From an uncultured Desulfobulbus sp. (GTDB taxonomy: Bacteria; Desulfobacterota; Desulfobulbia; Desulfobulbales; Desulfobulbaceae): a stretch of 64,000 nucleotides of DNA. Below the pieces are notes generated by a model. It saw only the letters and a program-made list of their open reading frames with translations. It was not told the origin of the DNA and searched no databases. The stretch covers positions 2,234,001 to 2,298,000 of the forward strand of contig NZ_OY760916.1 in NCBI RefSeq assembly GCF_963664075.1. The letters are read 5' to 3'. Positions 9,183 through 18,562 of this stretch are shown here, piece after piece. The translations under genes were made by a program, and so were the position numbers. The number at the start of each line of letters is the position of its first letter. Within the stretch, counting starts at the first letter, position 1.

Positions 9183-9977
9183 TTATCTGAGCTGTATTGA
9201 ATCGCCCATATGCTGAAGAGAAGGCCCCTTGGTCTGTAAAGCTGATGTTCGGTCCAAAACAGTTCCTTCAAATGCATCGATCACGATCACCTGCGCATCA
9301 ACCAAGGATTTTTCGGCATAAACCCGGTAAGCAAGTTGAGCTTTTGTGCCGGTATTAAAAAAAACTAATTCAACTCGACAACCAGTCAAAATGCCACTAT
9401 CAACCCCAAGTACATGCGCAACAATCTCTACAGCCTGTTTTGGGGTCAGCTCAGGCACGGTATCTATTTGGGCAGGAGTGGGCAGATAGTGCCCGTGTAT
9501 TGCAGTGATTTGCCCATTTCTATCAAAATGCACGCTAAGCTCAGCTGGCTCAACTGGTACCCCAGCCCATTGCTGAGTAAAATGGACGTGATCCATTCCA
9601 AGAGTATCCTTCCAGGATCGTTTCACACTTAACTCTGTACGGGGGCACCGCAAGTGAAACAGCGTTCGATACGCGCATATGTAGGTCAAAGCCACCTCCA
9701 CAGCATCCATTCCTGCAGCACGGCCCTCAATCTCTTGCAAATATTTCAGCTCAGTACCCAAGTCTTTCCCTTTAACCCAGACAATGGTCCCATTACGCGG
9801 ATCATAGCGGACTTCTACCCCTTGAGGAAATGTCGACATTTGTGGTGTACCCGAATAGTTAGCATTGCACAGAGCAGTGCCAGCTTCTGCAGCCGGAGTT
9901 ACTTGGCAAACAACCCAAAACAGTATCACTGACAGGCTTCGTATGATCATCTCAGCCCTTTTTGAATAAGGTGGCAT
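9183..9977 (-). CDS. Free-standing FTP-PepSY propeptide-like exported protein
   Basis: This 264-residue protein has a signal peptide and resembles only the propeptide of the M4 protease encoded 136 bases downstream on the same strand. Shared blocks include HVHFTQQWAGVPVEPAELSVHFDRNGQITAIHG (compare HVRFQQKYKGIPAWPAELNVHLNADGDVDLMNG) and a PepSY-type segment ending VIDAFEGTVLD. There is no HExxH or any catalytic domain, and the downstream protease keeps its own propeptide, so this is not a broken front end. Isolated propeptides can act as foldases or inhibitors; that role is inference. Starts at 9977 (ATG after GAGG) or 9950 (after AAGGG) are both plausible. Confidence 0.75.
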   Translation of the reverse strand: MPPYSKRAEMIIRSLSVILFWVVCQVTPAAEAGTALCNANYSGTPQMSTFPQGVEVRYDPRNGTIVWVKGKDLGTELKYLQEIEGRAAGMDAVEVALTYICAYRTLFHLRCPRTELSVKRSWKDTLGMDHVHFTQQWAGVPVEPAELSVHFDRNGQITAIHGHYLPTPAQIDTVPELTPKQAVEIVAHVLGVDSGILTGCRVELVFFNTGTKAQLAYRVYAEKSLVDAQVIVIDAFEGTVLDRTSALQTKGPSLQHMGDSIQLR

Positions 9978-9980
9978 CAA

Positions 9981-10278
9981 ACCTCAATCTCGCAAAGCCC
10001 CCAAAGGGGTTCAGGAAATCTGCCGCTCGATCGCACACGATTATAAAGAGTTAACAATTGACCTTATAGAGCAGCACTCAAGCACAGTACAATCACCTAG
10101 GGAAATGGAGCCAAGGGACCGAAAATCTGTGATTAGGTGAACTAAATTTACAAAAAAATTATAAAAGATACTCCTGAAAAATGTTTTTTTGTTAATTTCC
10201 AGCAAAACACCTTATTGCAGAGCAACGAGACAACCGCCTCATATCCGAGCCAAACCGAACTCTGAACAGACCTCCCCC
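9981..10278. other. AT-rich intergenic region
   Basis: It probably carries the promoter of the propeptide-protease pair transcribed leftward. I see no gene, clear operator or strong hairpin. Confidence 0.35.
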
Positions 10279-10668
10279 CTACTCCATGGGTGCTCGACCG
10301 CTCAAAATTAATGTCTCCCCCTCTCTTTTTACTAAAAAACTGACTAATTCTTTTTTACAGACCTTGCAGTAATAGGTAAATGAAAGTAACTGCTGAATTC
10401 CACCATCTCGCCCCACATAGGAAGCAATGATTATTGGTTTTTCATAGATTTCATGTGAGGTCACATCTCCACATTCATCAGAATTACAGTAGGTTCGAAT
10501 TGATTTAACGGTAAATTCAATACCATTATTGTCAATCTGATCATTAAAAACCTCATTAAAAGGAGTACTTTTAACAAAATCAAAAACACCCTTTTTTACA
10601 AATTTTTCTACCGAAACTGGAATAACCTCCTTTGGCGCCCCCCTTTTCCACCTATGACATAGACGGAT
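10279..10668 (-). pseudogene. Unknown gene remnant with CxxC motifs
   Basis: The minus-strand frame is open from 10668 to the stop at 10279, but its only standard start is an internal GTG at 10464. The encoded sequence includes YCNSDECGDV and YYCKVCKKE, suggesting a small zinc-binding protein. A good AAGGAGG (10626-10632) lies just upstream of an in-frame ATT rather than ATG, and IS66 debris begins 25 bases beyond the open frame. The gene has probably lost its start through mutation or the IS event. I do not recognise the family. Confidence 0.4.
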
Positions 10669-10692
10669 TTATTATTTTTGATAAGTTTAGAA

Positions 10693-10769
10693 GTAACTAC
10701 TCACCCCTATTCTTCGGCATCAGGCAAAGTTCCTGCCAGTGCCAACTGGATAGCGACAAGAGGATTGAT
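10693..10769 (-). mobile_element. IS66-type element remnant (one terminus)
   Basis: These 77 bases match 16871-16947, the left end of the complete IS66-type element, with a single mismatch. They include the terminal GTAACTACTCACCCC and the last codons of the transposase. The rest of the copy is missing; the ISAs1 element begins at the next base. Confidence 0.85.
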
Positions 10770-12064
10770 CAGGGCAAGCGCACCAAAATGTCCTAACAAA
10801 GCCTGTTTAGCGACTGGGTTAGGCTAACTTGGCGTTAAAAATTGAATGAAATCGAATTATTATTCAATTTTGTTCGCATATCCTATATAAACTACCCTTC
10901 AAAAATCACCAATTGGAGAAGGGGGATGAAATCAACAAAACCAGACATAGCTTCCCATTTCGAAAACTTGAAAGATCCGAGAGTCGAAGGGAAAAACCGA
11001 CACCTGCTCATCGATATTATTACCATTGCCATCTGCGGGGTGGCATCTGGTGCATCTGGCTGGGAACAAATAGAAATTTTCGGACAAGCCAAACAAGAAT
11101 GGCTCGCAACGTTTCTTGAACTCCCTAATGGTATCCCTGGACACGATACATTTCGACGAGTCATATCTTGTCTTAATACCAAAATTTTTCAAGAATGCTT
11201 TTTGAGTTGGGTGCACTCCGTGGTCGAGGTTACTGATGGCGAAATTATCCCTATCGACGGTAAGACCTTAAGGCGGTCGCACGACTCCAGGTCGGGGAAA
11301 TCAGCCATTCATATGGTCAGTGCTTGGGCTGCGAACAATCGACTTGTCTTAGGGCAAGTCAAAACCGAAGAAAAATCAAACGAAATCACCGCAATTCCCG
11401 AACTTTTAAAACTGCTGGAAGTCAAAGGCTGCATCGTGACTATTGACGCCATGGGGTGTCAAAAGAAGATAGCCGAACAGATCGTCCAACAAGGTGGTGA
11501 TTACGTATTAGGCTTAAAAGGCAATCAGGGCTCATTACTTCAAGCCGTTGAAACGATTTTCAGTCAAGCAGACGCAGAGACCTTTAACAGCGATAAATTT
11601 GATTTCTACCAAAGCGAGAGCAAGGGCCACGGTCGCCACGAAATCCGCTCACATTACACAACCGATGCCGCCGAGTTGCCAATGGCTGCACAGTGGAAGG
11701 GGCTCCGGACAATTGGTGTTGTCGTTGCAGAGCGGCAAGTAAAGAACAAAAAAACGACAGAATGCCGCTATTATATTTCGAGCCAAGAAAGCAAAGCTGA
11801 ATTTTTTGCCAAAGCGGTTCGCTCCATTGGGACATAGAAAATTCTCTTCACTATGTACTTGATGTCACATTTCGAGAAGATGAATGCCGAATCCGAAAAG
11901 ACGATGCCCCCGAAAATTTTGCCGTACTGCGACATATTGCACGCAATCTTCTTCAGCGAGAGCAAACCAAAATGAGTATCAAGCAAAAACAGTTTCGATG
12001 TGCCTGCGATAATAACTTCCTCGCCAAGGTACTTGCTGGCTAGGATTTTCGTGCGCTTGCCCTG
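10770..12064 (+). mobile_element. ISAs1-family insertion sequence, 1.3 kb
   Basis: The ends are inverted repeats CAGGGCAAGCGCAC (10770-10783) and its complement (12051-12064), continuing imperfectly for about 8 more bases. They enclose one transposase reading frame. Flanks do not show a matching target duplication: the left flank is IS66 debris and the right flank is unrelated, so the locus was rearranged after insertion. Confidence 0.75.
10926..12043 (+). pseudogene. ISAs1-family transposase with frameshift
   Basis: This is a DDE transposase of the ISAs1 (H-repeat) type. ATG 10926 has GGAGAAGGGGG before it. The frame encodes PIDGKTLRRS (first Asp) and VTIDAMGCQK (second Asp), but stops at 11837 after AVRSIGT. 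In the next frame the family sequence continues: W-DIENSLHYVLDVTFREDECRIR, ending KVLAG at 12043. The expected SHW-IEN around 11828 shows that one base (probably a C of CCC) was lost. The catalytic Glu of the IEN segment lies after the shift, so this copy should be inactive unless frameshifting restores it. Confidence 0.85.
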
Positions 12065-12182
12065 GCTGTAGAACGAGCCATGGAGATGATTGATCTTGAG
12101 ATGGCTTTTGACAAGCCTACTTGCTCATAAGACCTGTGGATATAAAATGATTTAAGCTGACTGAGTAACGTGTGATTGCTTT

Positions 12183-12222
12183 AAAGGCTTCTTGTTCAGT
12201 ATCACCTGACCAGGAAGCCTTT
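12183..12222. terminator. Terminator hairpin beside trhA
   Basis: A stem AAAGGCTTC / GAAGCCTTT extends inward through TGTTCAG / CTGACCA, with TTTTT on the plus side and a shorter T tract on the minus side. It most likely ends the leftward trhA transcript, 28 bases beyond its stop. Confidence 0.65.
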
Positions 12223-12249
12223 TTGCGGCTTTCTTTATCCAGATGCTTC

Positions 12250-12900
12250 CTACAGCACCACAAAAAACAAAATTGCGCAGTAATGCAATACGCTGCCCGC
12301 CAACACAAAAAGATGCCAGATGGCATGATGAAAAGGAAGGCGGCGCCAGAGGTAAAAGACTATTCCACCGGTGTAAGCAACCCCTCCCCCAAGCAGAAGC
12401 CATAAGCCTCCGTGGCCGACATTGTGCAGCATGGGCTTGACGGCCGCGACCACAGCCCACCCCATGCTAACATAAAGACAGATCATGGCAGCGCGATACC
12501 GACGTAAGCGGGTCGTTTCAATCACAATACCCAAGACAGCCAGGCCCCAGATCGCCCCAAACAAAGACCACCCCCAGGGGCCACGCAGGCTGACCAAGGT
12601 AATAGGGGTGTAGGTGCCAGCGATGAGAACCAATATGGCGGCATGATCAAAAATACGGAGAATTTCCTTGGCACGCTGATTGGAAACAGCGTGATAAAGA
12701 GTCGAAGCCAGATAGAGCATGATCAGCGCTGTACCAAAAATTGAGCAACTGACCACATGCCAGACTGTACCGTAAAAACTCGAAAAAACGACAAGAACAA
12801 CCAGGCCTGCGACGGCAAGTGCTGCACCAAAACCATGCGTCCAACTGTTTGCGAGCTCTTCCGCCGGAGTGTAACGAGAGTGAAGAGTTGAAGTAGACAT
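12250..12900 (-). CDS. trhA: Hemolysin III / PAQR-family membrane protein
   Basis: A 216-residue inner-membrane protein with seven predicted helices. Family signatures: EELANSWTHGFGAALAV at the N-terminus, STLYHAV with a conserved His near residue 70, FDHAAILVLIAGTYTP in the middle, and HHAIWHLFVLAGSVLHY near the C-terminus. The conserved Ser, Asp and His residues form the metal site in the related PAQR/adiponectin-receptor fold. Bacterial TrhA proteins have been linked to membrane lipid homeostasis; hemolysis is not established for most. AAGGGG lies before the ATG. It stands alone between an IS region and a divergent exporter gene. Confidence 0.9.
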   Translation of the reverse strand: MSTSTLHSRYTPAEELANSWTHGFGAALAVAGLVVLVVFSSFYGTVWHVVSCSIFGTALIMLYLASTLYHAVSNQRAKEILRIFDHAAILVLIAGTYTPITLVSLRGPWGWSLFGAIWGLAVLGIVIETTRLRRYRAAMICLYVSMGWAVVAAVKPMLHNVGHGGLWLLLGGGVAYTGGIVFYLWRRLPFHHAIWHLFVLAGSVLHYCAILFFVVL

Positions 12901-13121
12901 AATCCCCTTAAGAATCCCCTTATAAAGGGCTGCATTGCTCCTCCACCAAGCTCATCCCAGGGAGGAACCAATACGCTTTATACATCTGCGGTGCATGTTT
13001 TCAAACTAGGAAAAACAATGTAAAAAAAGTAAACATCCATCATCATTTTTTCCAGTCACCGTTCTCAGCAAACAAAATTCACTCAGCCTCTCAGCATAAT
13101 CGGTAACATCCCTCTAGACGT

Positions 13122-14282
13122 ATGAACAACACGCCCCTTCGCATGCTCTTGCTGCTGGCCCTTCTTGCAGCCTATCCACCGCTCTCCACCGACATGTATC
13201 TTCCAGCCATGCCCCTGCTGGAAAAAGCCTGGGGACAAACAACAACCATGCTCAATCTGACCTTATCCGGCTTTCTGCTTGGATTTTGTTTTGGTATGTT
13301 GTTCTACGGCCCGCTCTCCGATCGATTTGGCAGAAAACCCCCGTTGCTTTTCGGCATAGCGCTCTATACGATCACCAGTTTGTGCAGCGGTTTTGTCGAC
13401 ACCATCTATCCACTTATCGTTTTTCGTATCCTTCAAGGGATGGGGGCCGCCTCAAGCACGGTCATAGCCATGGCCATCACCAAAGATTTATACAGCGGTT
13501 ACGAACGGCAACGAATTCTCGCCTACATGGGAGTTATCATGGCTTTAGCCCCTATGTCAGCCCCTGTCATCGGAGGAGTGTTGCTTTCTATGCTCTCCTG
13601 GCATTGGATTTTTTTCACCCAGACCATTCTCGGCCTTGTCTCAATAGTTGGCGTCCTGCGCATGCGTGAACCACTGCAACACCGCTCCACGGGTGGCATT
13701 AAAGCAGCTTTGTCCATGTACAGCCAACTCATGAGCAACAGAGGATATCGCAACCTGGTCCTCCTCTTTTCTTGTATTGTCTGGGCACCGTTTGCTTTTA
13801 TCGGCTCAGCAAAAGATATCTACATGACCCAGTTTGGCCTGAGTCCCCAGGTATTTGGCTACTATTTTGCCTTTAATGCCCTTGCTCTCATGGCTGGATC
13901 GTTTGTGTGCTCCCAAACTCAAAAAAAGATCTCCTCAGAGAACCTGATGCTGATAAGCCTTCTGGGGATGCTGCTTGGGGGAGTTGTCCTTTTTCTCAGG
14001 CTTATAGCAGGCCCCTGGGGCTTTGCTCTTCCCATGGGCATCCTTTCCTTTTTCTTCGGCCTGGGAAGACCACCAAGCAACCATCTCGTTCTCGAACAGG
14101 TTGATCAGGGCGTTGGTGCGGCTTCATCCCTCATGGTTTTTTTCTATTTTGTGCTGGGTGCTTGTTCGGCCTGGTTTATCTCACTTGGGTGGTCGGATAC
14201 TATCCAGGTCATTGCCGTTACAGCCATGCTCACCAACGGTGTTGCCCTGGTTGGGAGCTACAGATTGTTTCGAAACCGTTGA
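13122..14282 (+). CDS. Bcr/CflA-family MFS drug exporter
   Basis: A 386-residue, 12-helix major facilitator protein of the Bcr/CflA drug:H+ antiporter group. The N-terminus carries the family marker YPPLSTDMYLPAMP, and the loop between helices 2 and 3 has motif A (GPLSDRFGRKP). Motif C-like LAPMSAPVIGGVL lies near residue 145. Substrates cannot be told from sequence. It is convergent with the decayed MFS gene 22 bases downstream. The ribosome site before the ATG is weak. Confidence 0.88.
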   Translation: MNNTPLRMLLLLALLAAYPPLSTDMYLPAMPLLEKAWGQTTTMLNLTLSGFLLGFCFGMLFYGPLSDRFGRKPPLLFGIALYTITSLCSGFVDTIYPLIVFRILQGMGAASSTVIAMAITKDLYSGYERQRILAYMGVIMALAPMSAPVIGGVLLSMLSWHWIFFTQTILGLVSIVGVLRMREPLQHRSTGGIKAALSMYSQLMSNRGYRNLVLLFSCIVWAPFAFIGSAKDIYMTQFGLSPQVFGYYFAFNALALMAGSFVCSQTQKKISSENLMLISLLGMLLGGVVLFLRLIAGPWGFALPMGILSFFFGLGRPPSNHLVLEQVDQGVGAASSLMVFFYFVLGACSAWFISLGWSDTIQVIAVTAMLTNGVALVGSYRLFRNR

Positions 14283-14304
14283 AAGCGGCAGGCAAGTCGC
14301 ACGT

Positions 14305-15449
14305 TCAGCCCTCAACCATGGATACTTGAGATTCCCGTGCAAAAACAAGGGTGATTATACAGGCAAAAACGGCCAAACCTCCGTAACACAGGGCTATATG
14401 GCAAAGATCAAAGATGTGAGCGAGACGGCCTGCTATAAAACTGGTGACAGCTGCCCCCGCATAGGAAGTCGCATAGATCAGAGATAAAATTCCCGCCCGT
14501 TCCCCAGGAGTAATACCCGCAAGAAGCGATCGAATACTCCCAGTTAACGTCGCTCCCTGGGCAATGCCAGCGAGTGCACTGGTCAGAAGAAAGAGGCCAA
14601 TGGAACCTGACTGCAGGGAATACAAAATGGTTCCAAGAAACAAAGTAAAGGCACACATTCCCAACCGCTGCGCATTGACTGGGTTCAAAAATTTATTCAA
14701 AGGCCCTCCCACTGCGCTGGGGAGCATGAAGGAAGAGAAAGCAAAGCCTGCAAGTAAAACATTCTCGCTCCCCAGATTTTGGGCGGCTATCGATGGCCCG
14801 AAGGCCTGATAAAAGCCTCCTAAGGCCCAGGTAGCCACAAAGGTGCAGGCAGCAATGGGATAGAGCCTGCGATCTGCATGGGGCATAGAAAACTTAGGCC
14901 GAAGCGACTTGAGCACGCCCGGTGTACGTTGTACGGTTTCGGGACTGCACAACAGCAGGATCGCAGATCCAGCAAGAACGATCAACATCACCAGGTAACA
15001 AAGCACTCGCGGATACGGCCCATATTGGGCTAGGGTTCCGGAAATGATCGCTCCTCCGGTTAAGCCAACCAGTTCAGCGCAGGCGGCGCACTATCTGCTA
15101 TGTAGGAGGTTACGGTGCTGGAGGCCAGCCCACAGGAGATACCAAGCAGTAGACGCCCAACAATGAGTGGTGTTGCATTTTCCACCTTCATGAGGATTAC
15201 ACAGGCAAGCGCCGTCAGTCCATAGGAGACAAGAGTGATAGGTTTGCGTCCCAGATGGTTTGAAATCCGCCCCATGAAGAGCAGGGCCGAGATTGCTCCA
15301 ATGAAATAGACCACTGCCGTCAGGGAGAGATCGCTATAACTGAGCCCATCTGTACGTCTATAAAGGTCGTAGAGAGGGATGGGAGTGGCTGAGGCCGCAA
15401 AGAGGACGATAAAAGAAAGTGAGGAGGAGATAAAACCGAGATAGCGCAT
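14305..15449 (-). pseudogene. MFS transporter, frameshifted
   Basis: The 5' part (15449 to 15060) encodes helices 1-4 of an MFS transporter with motif A (GRISNHLGRKP) and ends ADSAPPALNWLA-stop. The 3' part is open in another frame across the junction (ELVGLTGGAIISGTLAQYGPYPRV...) and continues to 14305 with the second half of the transporter. A single indel near 15075-15090 separates them. Joined, they make one normal transporter of about 385 residues. The neighbouring SDR gene is also damaged. Confidence 0.8.
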
Positions 15450-15489
15450 GGGGCTTCTTTCTGATGAAGAACTTGAGGAACAATGAATC

Positions 15490-15831
15490 TCAATGGATGT
15501 AGTTCATCCAATCATCCTCGGTATCGTCAATGGCGTACTGCTCACCGAGCCCGGCGTTGTTAATCAGAATATCGAGATCACCGAACTCTTTGATCGTTGC
15601 CTCAAAGACTTTTTTGCAATCGTCAAGCGAGCCAATATCGGCAACCACTCCTATGGCCTTATATTCTTTGTCGGTGATCTCCTGTACCACCTGATCGAGT
15701 TTTTCCTGTCCACGGGCGGTGAGCACTACTTTTGCGCCCTCTTCTGCAAAAAGATTGGCCACCGCATAGCCAATACCATAACTCGCTCCGGTGACGATCG
15801 CGGTTTTGCCAAGTAACATTTGTTTCTGCAT
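15490..15831 (-). pseudogene. Short-chain dehydrogenase, 3' half lost
   Basis: The 113 residues have the SDR nucleotide-binding start: GKTAIVTGASYGIGYAVANLFAEEGA (TGxxxGIG), a cofactor loop TARGQEKL and the structural NNAG. They stop at DDWMNYIH, before the catalytic Ser and YxxxK, where normal enzymes run to about 250 residues. ATG 15831 follows CAGGAGT. The missing half is not found nearby; the MFS pseudogene begins 41 bases downstream, so a deletion probably removed it. Confidence 0.8.
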
Positions 15832-16021
15832 AGGATACTCCTGGTCATTATAGAGGATGGATACAGGAAGGGAGCCAATGGCAAGAAATCTACTTTCTCG
15901 ATGTTCTGTATCCCTTATCGTATGCAGAAAAAAGTACTCCTCCGGTGTGGTATTGCAAATACACGATCCTCCCAATGCTTTGCCCGATTCTCCATATCTT
16001 ACTGCAGGAAACTTCTATATT

Positions 16022-16047
16022 CCCCCCCGGGCGAGTCTCGCCGGGGG
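16022..16047. terminator. GC-rich hairpin followed by T6 on the plus strand
   Basis: A stem CCCCCGGGCGA / TCGCCGGGGG (one bulged base) is followed on plus by ATTTTTT. It lies just past the leftward gene ending at 16070, so it may terminate that gene bidirectionally. Confidence 0.55.
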
Positions 16048-16069
16048 ATTTTTTATCCTGATTGGTTGC

Positions 16070-16561
16070 TTAATTTTCAGTTGAAGGGGCTGATACAGGC
16101 TTTCTTTGGCCGCATTTCTCAGGTTCAGCCGGTCCGTATACAACAGGCTTCTCACTCTGTTCACGCTCCTGTTTGATTTCCTCTTTTGCCGCATACTCCA
16201 CACAGGCCTCATACTCGGCGCGGATAAATCTGCGTTGGAGTTGTTCCACGCCCGCGCAATAGGAATCGAGCACAGGATACTGCGCGCGCAGGGCAGCGAG
16301 CTTTTCTAGCTGCGGTGGAAACAAGGTTTTATACTCCTGTAAGCGGTTACCGTATCTGGTCACCCCCATAGCAGAAAAAACCAGAACACCCAAGGCCCAG
16401 TTATCAAGATGATCAATCCGATTACCGTTGACCGTGATGGCATAAAAGCCCAGAGCTACGGCGAGCACCGCAAGTCCGAGAAAATAGCTGAACCAGCGCG
16501 TATATTTTTTCTTGTCACGAAATATATCGGTGTCCGGTGCTGTGTGCAGATTGATATTCAT
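16070..16561 (-). CDS. Small membrane protein of unknown function
   Basis: Unrecognised 163-residue protein. It has two predicted membrane helices (YFLGLAVLAVALGFYAITV near 26-44 and WALGVLVFSAMGVTRYG near 55-71), then a charged cytoplasmic-type helical region and a Pro/Glu-rich tail (EKPVVYGPAEPEK). It begins MNINLHTAPDTDIFRDKKKYTRW. No neighbour gives a functional clue; the next gene upstream on the same strand is the secreted-protein pseudogene split by IS66. Confidence 0.55.
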   Translation of the reverse strand: MNINLHTAPDTDIFRDKKKYTRWFSYFLGLAVLAVALGFYAITVNGNRIDHLDNWALGVLVFSAMGVTRYGNRLQEYKTLFPPQLEKLAALRAQYPVLDSYCAGVEQLQRRFIRAEYEACVEYAAKEEIKQEREQSEKPVVYGPAEPEKCGQRKPVSAPSTEN

Positions 16562-16870
16562 GTACTGTCTCTTTTATTGTTGAATAACGTTCTCTTCTAC
16601 GCTCAATATTGTGACCAGAGAGAACCGTTCATGGACAAAGGAATTAGAGGTATTCCACATCCTCTCGTTTTTTGTTGGAGGGCTCAGGCTGCATCGCCCG
16701 TTCTGCGGCCATACGCATCAGCTCTATGGCATAGGTGGAACCGGAAAGACTGAAACGGGAGACCTTGAAACGGTCATTTTCCATGGGCACCGCAATGCTT
16801 AAGTATTTGGCCTGTTTTATAATCGTATCAATCTGATCAAAAGGATAGATGTAGAGAACATTGTTCTTTT

Positions 16871-18562
16871 GTAACTACTCACCCCTATTCTTCGGCATCA
16901 GGCAGAGTTCCTGCCAGTGCCAACTGGATAGCGACAAGAGGATTGATCCCCTGGCTTGCCATGGTCTGCAGGTAACTTGAAATCCTGCAGTAAGCCTGGG
17001 CATATTGTTTACGTCGAAAACAACCGGATATTTTCTGTTTTACCTTAGCCATGCGAAGATCCCTTTCCGCTCTGTTGTTGGTGAACGGTACATGTGGTTC
17101 TTTGGCAAAAAGCAAGACTGCCGCCTCATGCTTTTGTAATCGCTCCCAAAGATTGTGCGCATCGGATTTGGCTATCCTGCCGCGCTTCCCTTGGGTTTTT
17201 GGAGGGATCTTGGGCAACTCCTTGCTGCCACGCGTAAGGATATTACGGTAGCGCTTCTGCAGGTTGGCATACTCCCGTTCGGTAAGACATTTTTCCGGAC
17301 GTTGAGCCACCGTACGACACGTTTGCTGGAGCACCGCTTTTAGATTGCGGGCCCACCGGTATTGGTTAGAGTCAACGACAAACGTCAACTCTCGCAAAAG
17401 GTGCGAGCCGCAAAGTCCGTGACCGCAATGGTCGTAGGATAAATATGATGCCCAGCAATCATGGATGATCACCCCGCCATACCGAGGGATGATATTCAAT
17501 CCTTCGATTGCCTCCTTGCCCCGCTTTCGATGCAGTACTTTCAGGGTTGTTTCGCCGGAAGAATAGACGTGAATCCAGTGATTCTTCCCTTCAACCCGAA
17601 ACGAGGTTTCATCCACATGCAGGGATGGAGCCTGCAGCAGCCTATCAATAGCTCTGGATTCCCATGCTTCGAGTGATTGGTACAAGCGCAAAACAAATTT
17701 GAGCAGGCTGGCCTCGGAGATTACGCTACCGATCATGGCTGCTATCTGTTTTTGAACCCGGTTTAAAGCGACCATCTGGCTGATAACCAAATGAATGGCA
17801 AACGCTTTAAGCCCATTGCCGTACTGCAGCTTACCCGGCATATCCTCAGGAAAACGCCCCTTGACTGTTGCTTCACAATTGGGGCATTGCTTTATTTCTG
17901 CGTCAATGTGCTCGACAACTTTTTCAAAAACGATGTCGATTTTTGTCCGACGTTCATGCCCCTGGCATGCAACGCTATCCAGCACCATTCCGCAGATATC
18001 ACACACCTCGACCTGAGCAGTGGTGACCGATTCTTTGACGCGTGTATTACCAACCCGCCCATTGACTTGTTTTCCCCTGCCGGTAGTGGTGCAGTGCTTG
18101 GTAGCGGTTTCGTCTTTTTCGGTTTGCGAAGAAGGAATGCTCGAGTTTTTGTTTCCCTTGCGCGTTGTCTTCTCAAGAAAGATAGAGAGTATCAACTCGA
18201 CGACAACCAGCAGGCTGTTGACCAGGACCCGTATCTCAGAGGAAACTTTGCCGGCGGAACAAAGCTGTTCAAATTCCTGTTTGAGGAGATCGACTTCTTC
18301 GCGTACCCTTATTTTGTTTACTGTTCCCATGGGTTTACTATACCATGGCTTTTTTCGGCCTCCTGTGTGCCCCTGAGTTGAACGATTGAGCGCTATCGCA
18401 TCTGTTTGCTATCGGAACGCAATAATGGAACGATTTAGAGACGACCAAGCGCGTTGATGGGCATTTTTGTTGACATTCCTGGCTATTGGAAAAAATTTCA
18501 GTAAAAACCTGTCAAGTTATTTATTTGGTTTTGAGCTTTTTTTAGAGGGTGTGAGTAGTTAC
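16871..18562 (-). mobile_element. Complete IS66-family element (single-ORF, ISBst12-like), 1692 bp
   Basis: Both ends carry GTAACTACTCAC as terminal inverted repeats, with similarity continuing for a few bases. The element is flanked by the 8-base target duplication GTTCTTTT (16863-16870 and 18563-18570), the length typical of IS66. It has only a tnpC-type gene and no tnpA or tnpB, like the ISBst12 subgroup. Confidence 0.93.
16885..18330 (-). CDS. tnpC: IS66-family transposase TnpC
   Basis: A 481-residue IS66 transposase. Order: N-terminal helical segment, a zinc-ribbon region (VCDICGMVL...CPNCEATVKG), a central helical domain, and the DDE core with LHVDETSFRV (Asp), VIIHDCWASY (Asp), LCGSHLLREL and FTNNRAERDLRM (Glu). 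The C-terminus ends with the IS66 tail GINPLVAIQLALAGTLP. The gene fills the element almost end to end and appears intact, in line with its recent, duplication-flanked insertion. Confidence 0.93.
   Translation of the reverse strand: MGTVNKIRVREEVDLLKQEFEQLCSAGKVSSEIRVLVNSLLVVVELILSIFLEKTTRKGNKNSSIPSSQTEKDETATKHCTTTGRGKQVNGRVGNTRVKESVTTAQVEVCDICGMVLDSVACQGHERRTKIDIVFEKVVEHIDAEIKQCPNCEATVKGRFPEDMPGKLQYGNGLKAFAIHLVISQMVALNRVQKQIAAMIGSVISEASLLKFVLRLYQSLEAWESRAIDRLLQAPSLHVDETSFRVEGKNHWIHVYSSGETTLKVLHRKRGKEAIEGLNIIPRYGGVIIHDCWASYLSYDHCGHGLCGSHLLRELTFVVDSNQYRWARNLKAVLQQTCRTVAQRPEKCLTEREYANLQKRYRNILTRGSKELPKIPPKTQGKRGRIAKSDAHNLWERLQKHEAAVLLFAKEPHVPFTNNRAERDLRMAKVKQKISGCFRRKQYAQAYCRISSYLQTMASQGINPLVAIQLALAGTLPDAEE

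Noticed and set aside
11771..11986. Minus-strand 71-residue frame over the ISAs1 3' end
   Set aside because: It is antisense to the frameshifted transposase and has no ribosome site.
14023..14487. Plus-strand 154-residue frame across the end of the Bcr/CflA gene
   Set aside because: Overlaps the exporter in another frame and runs antisense into the MFS pseudogene.
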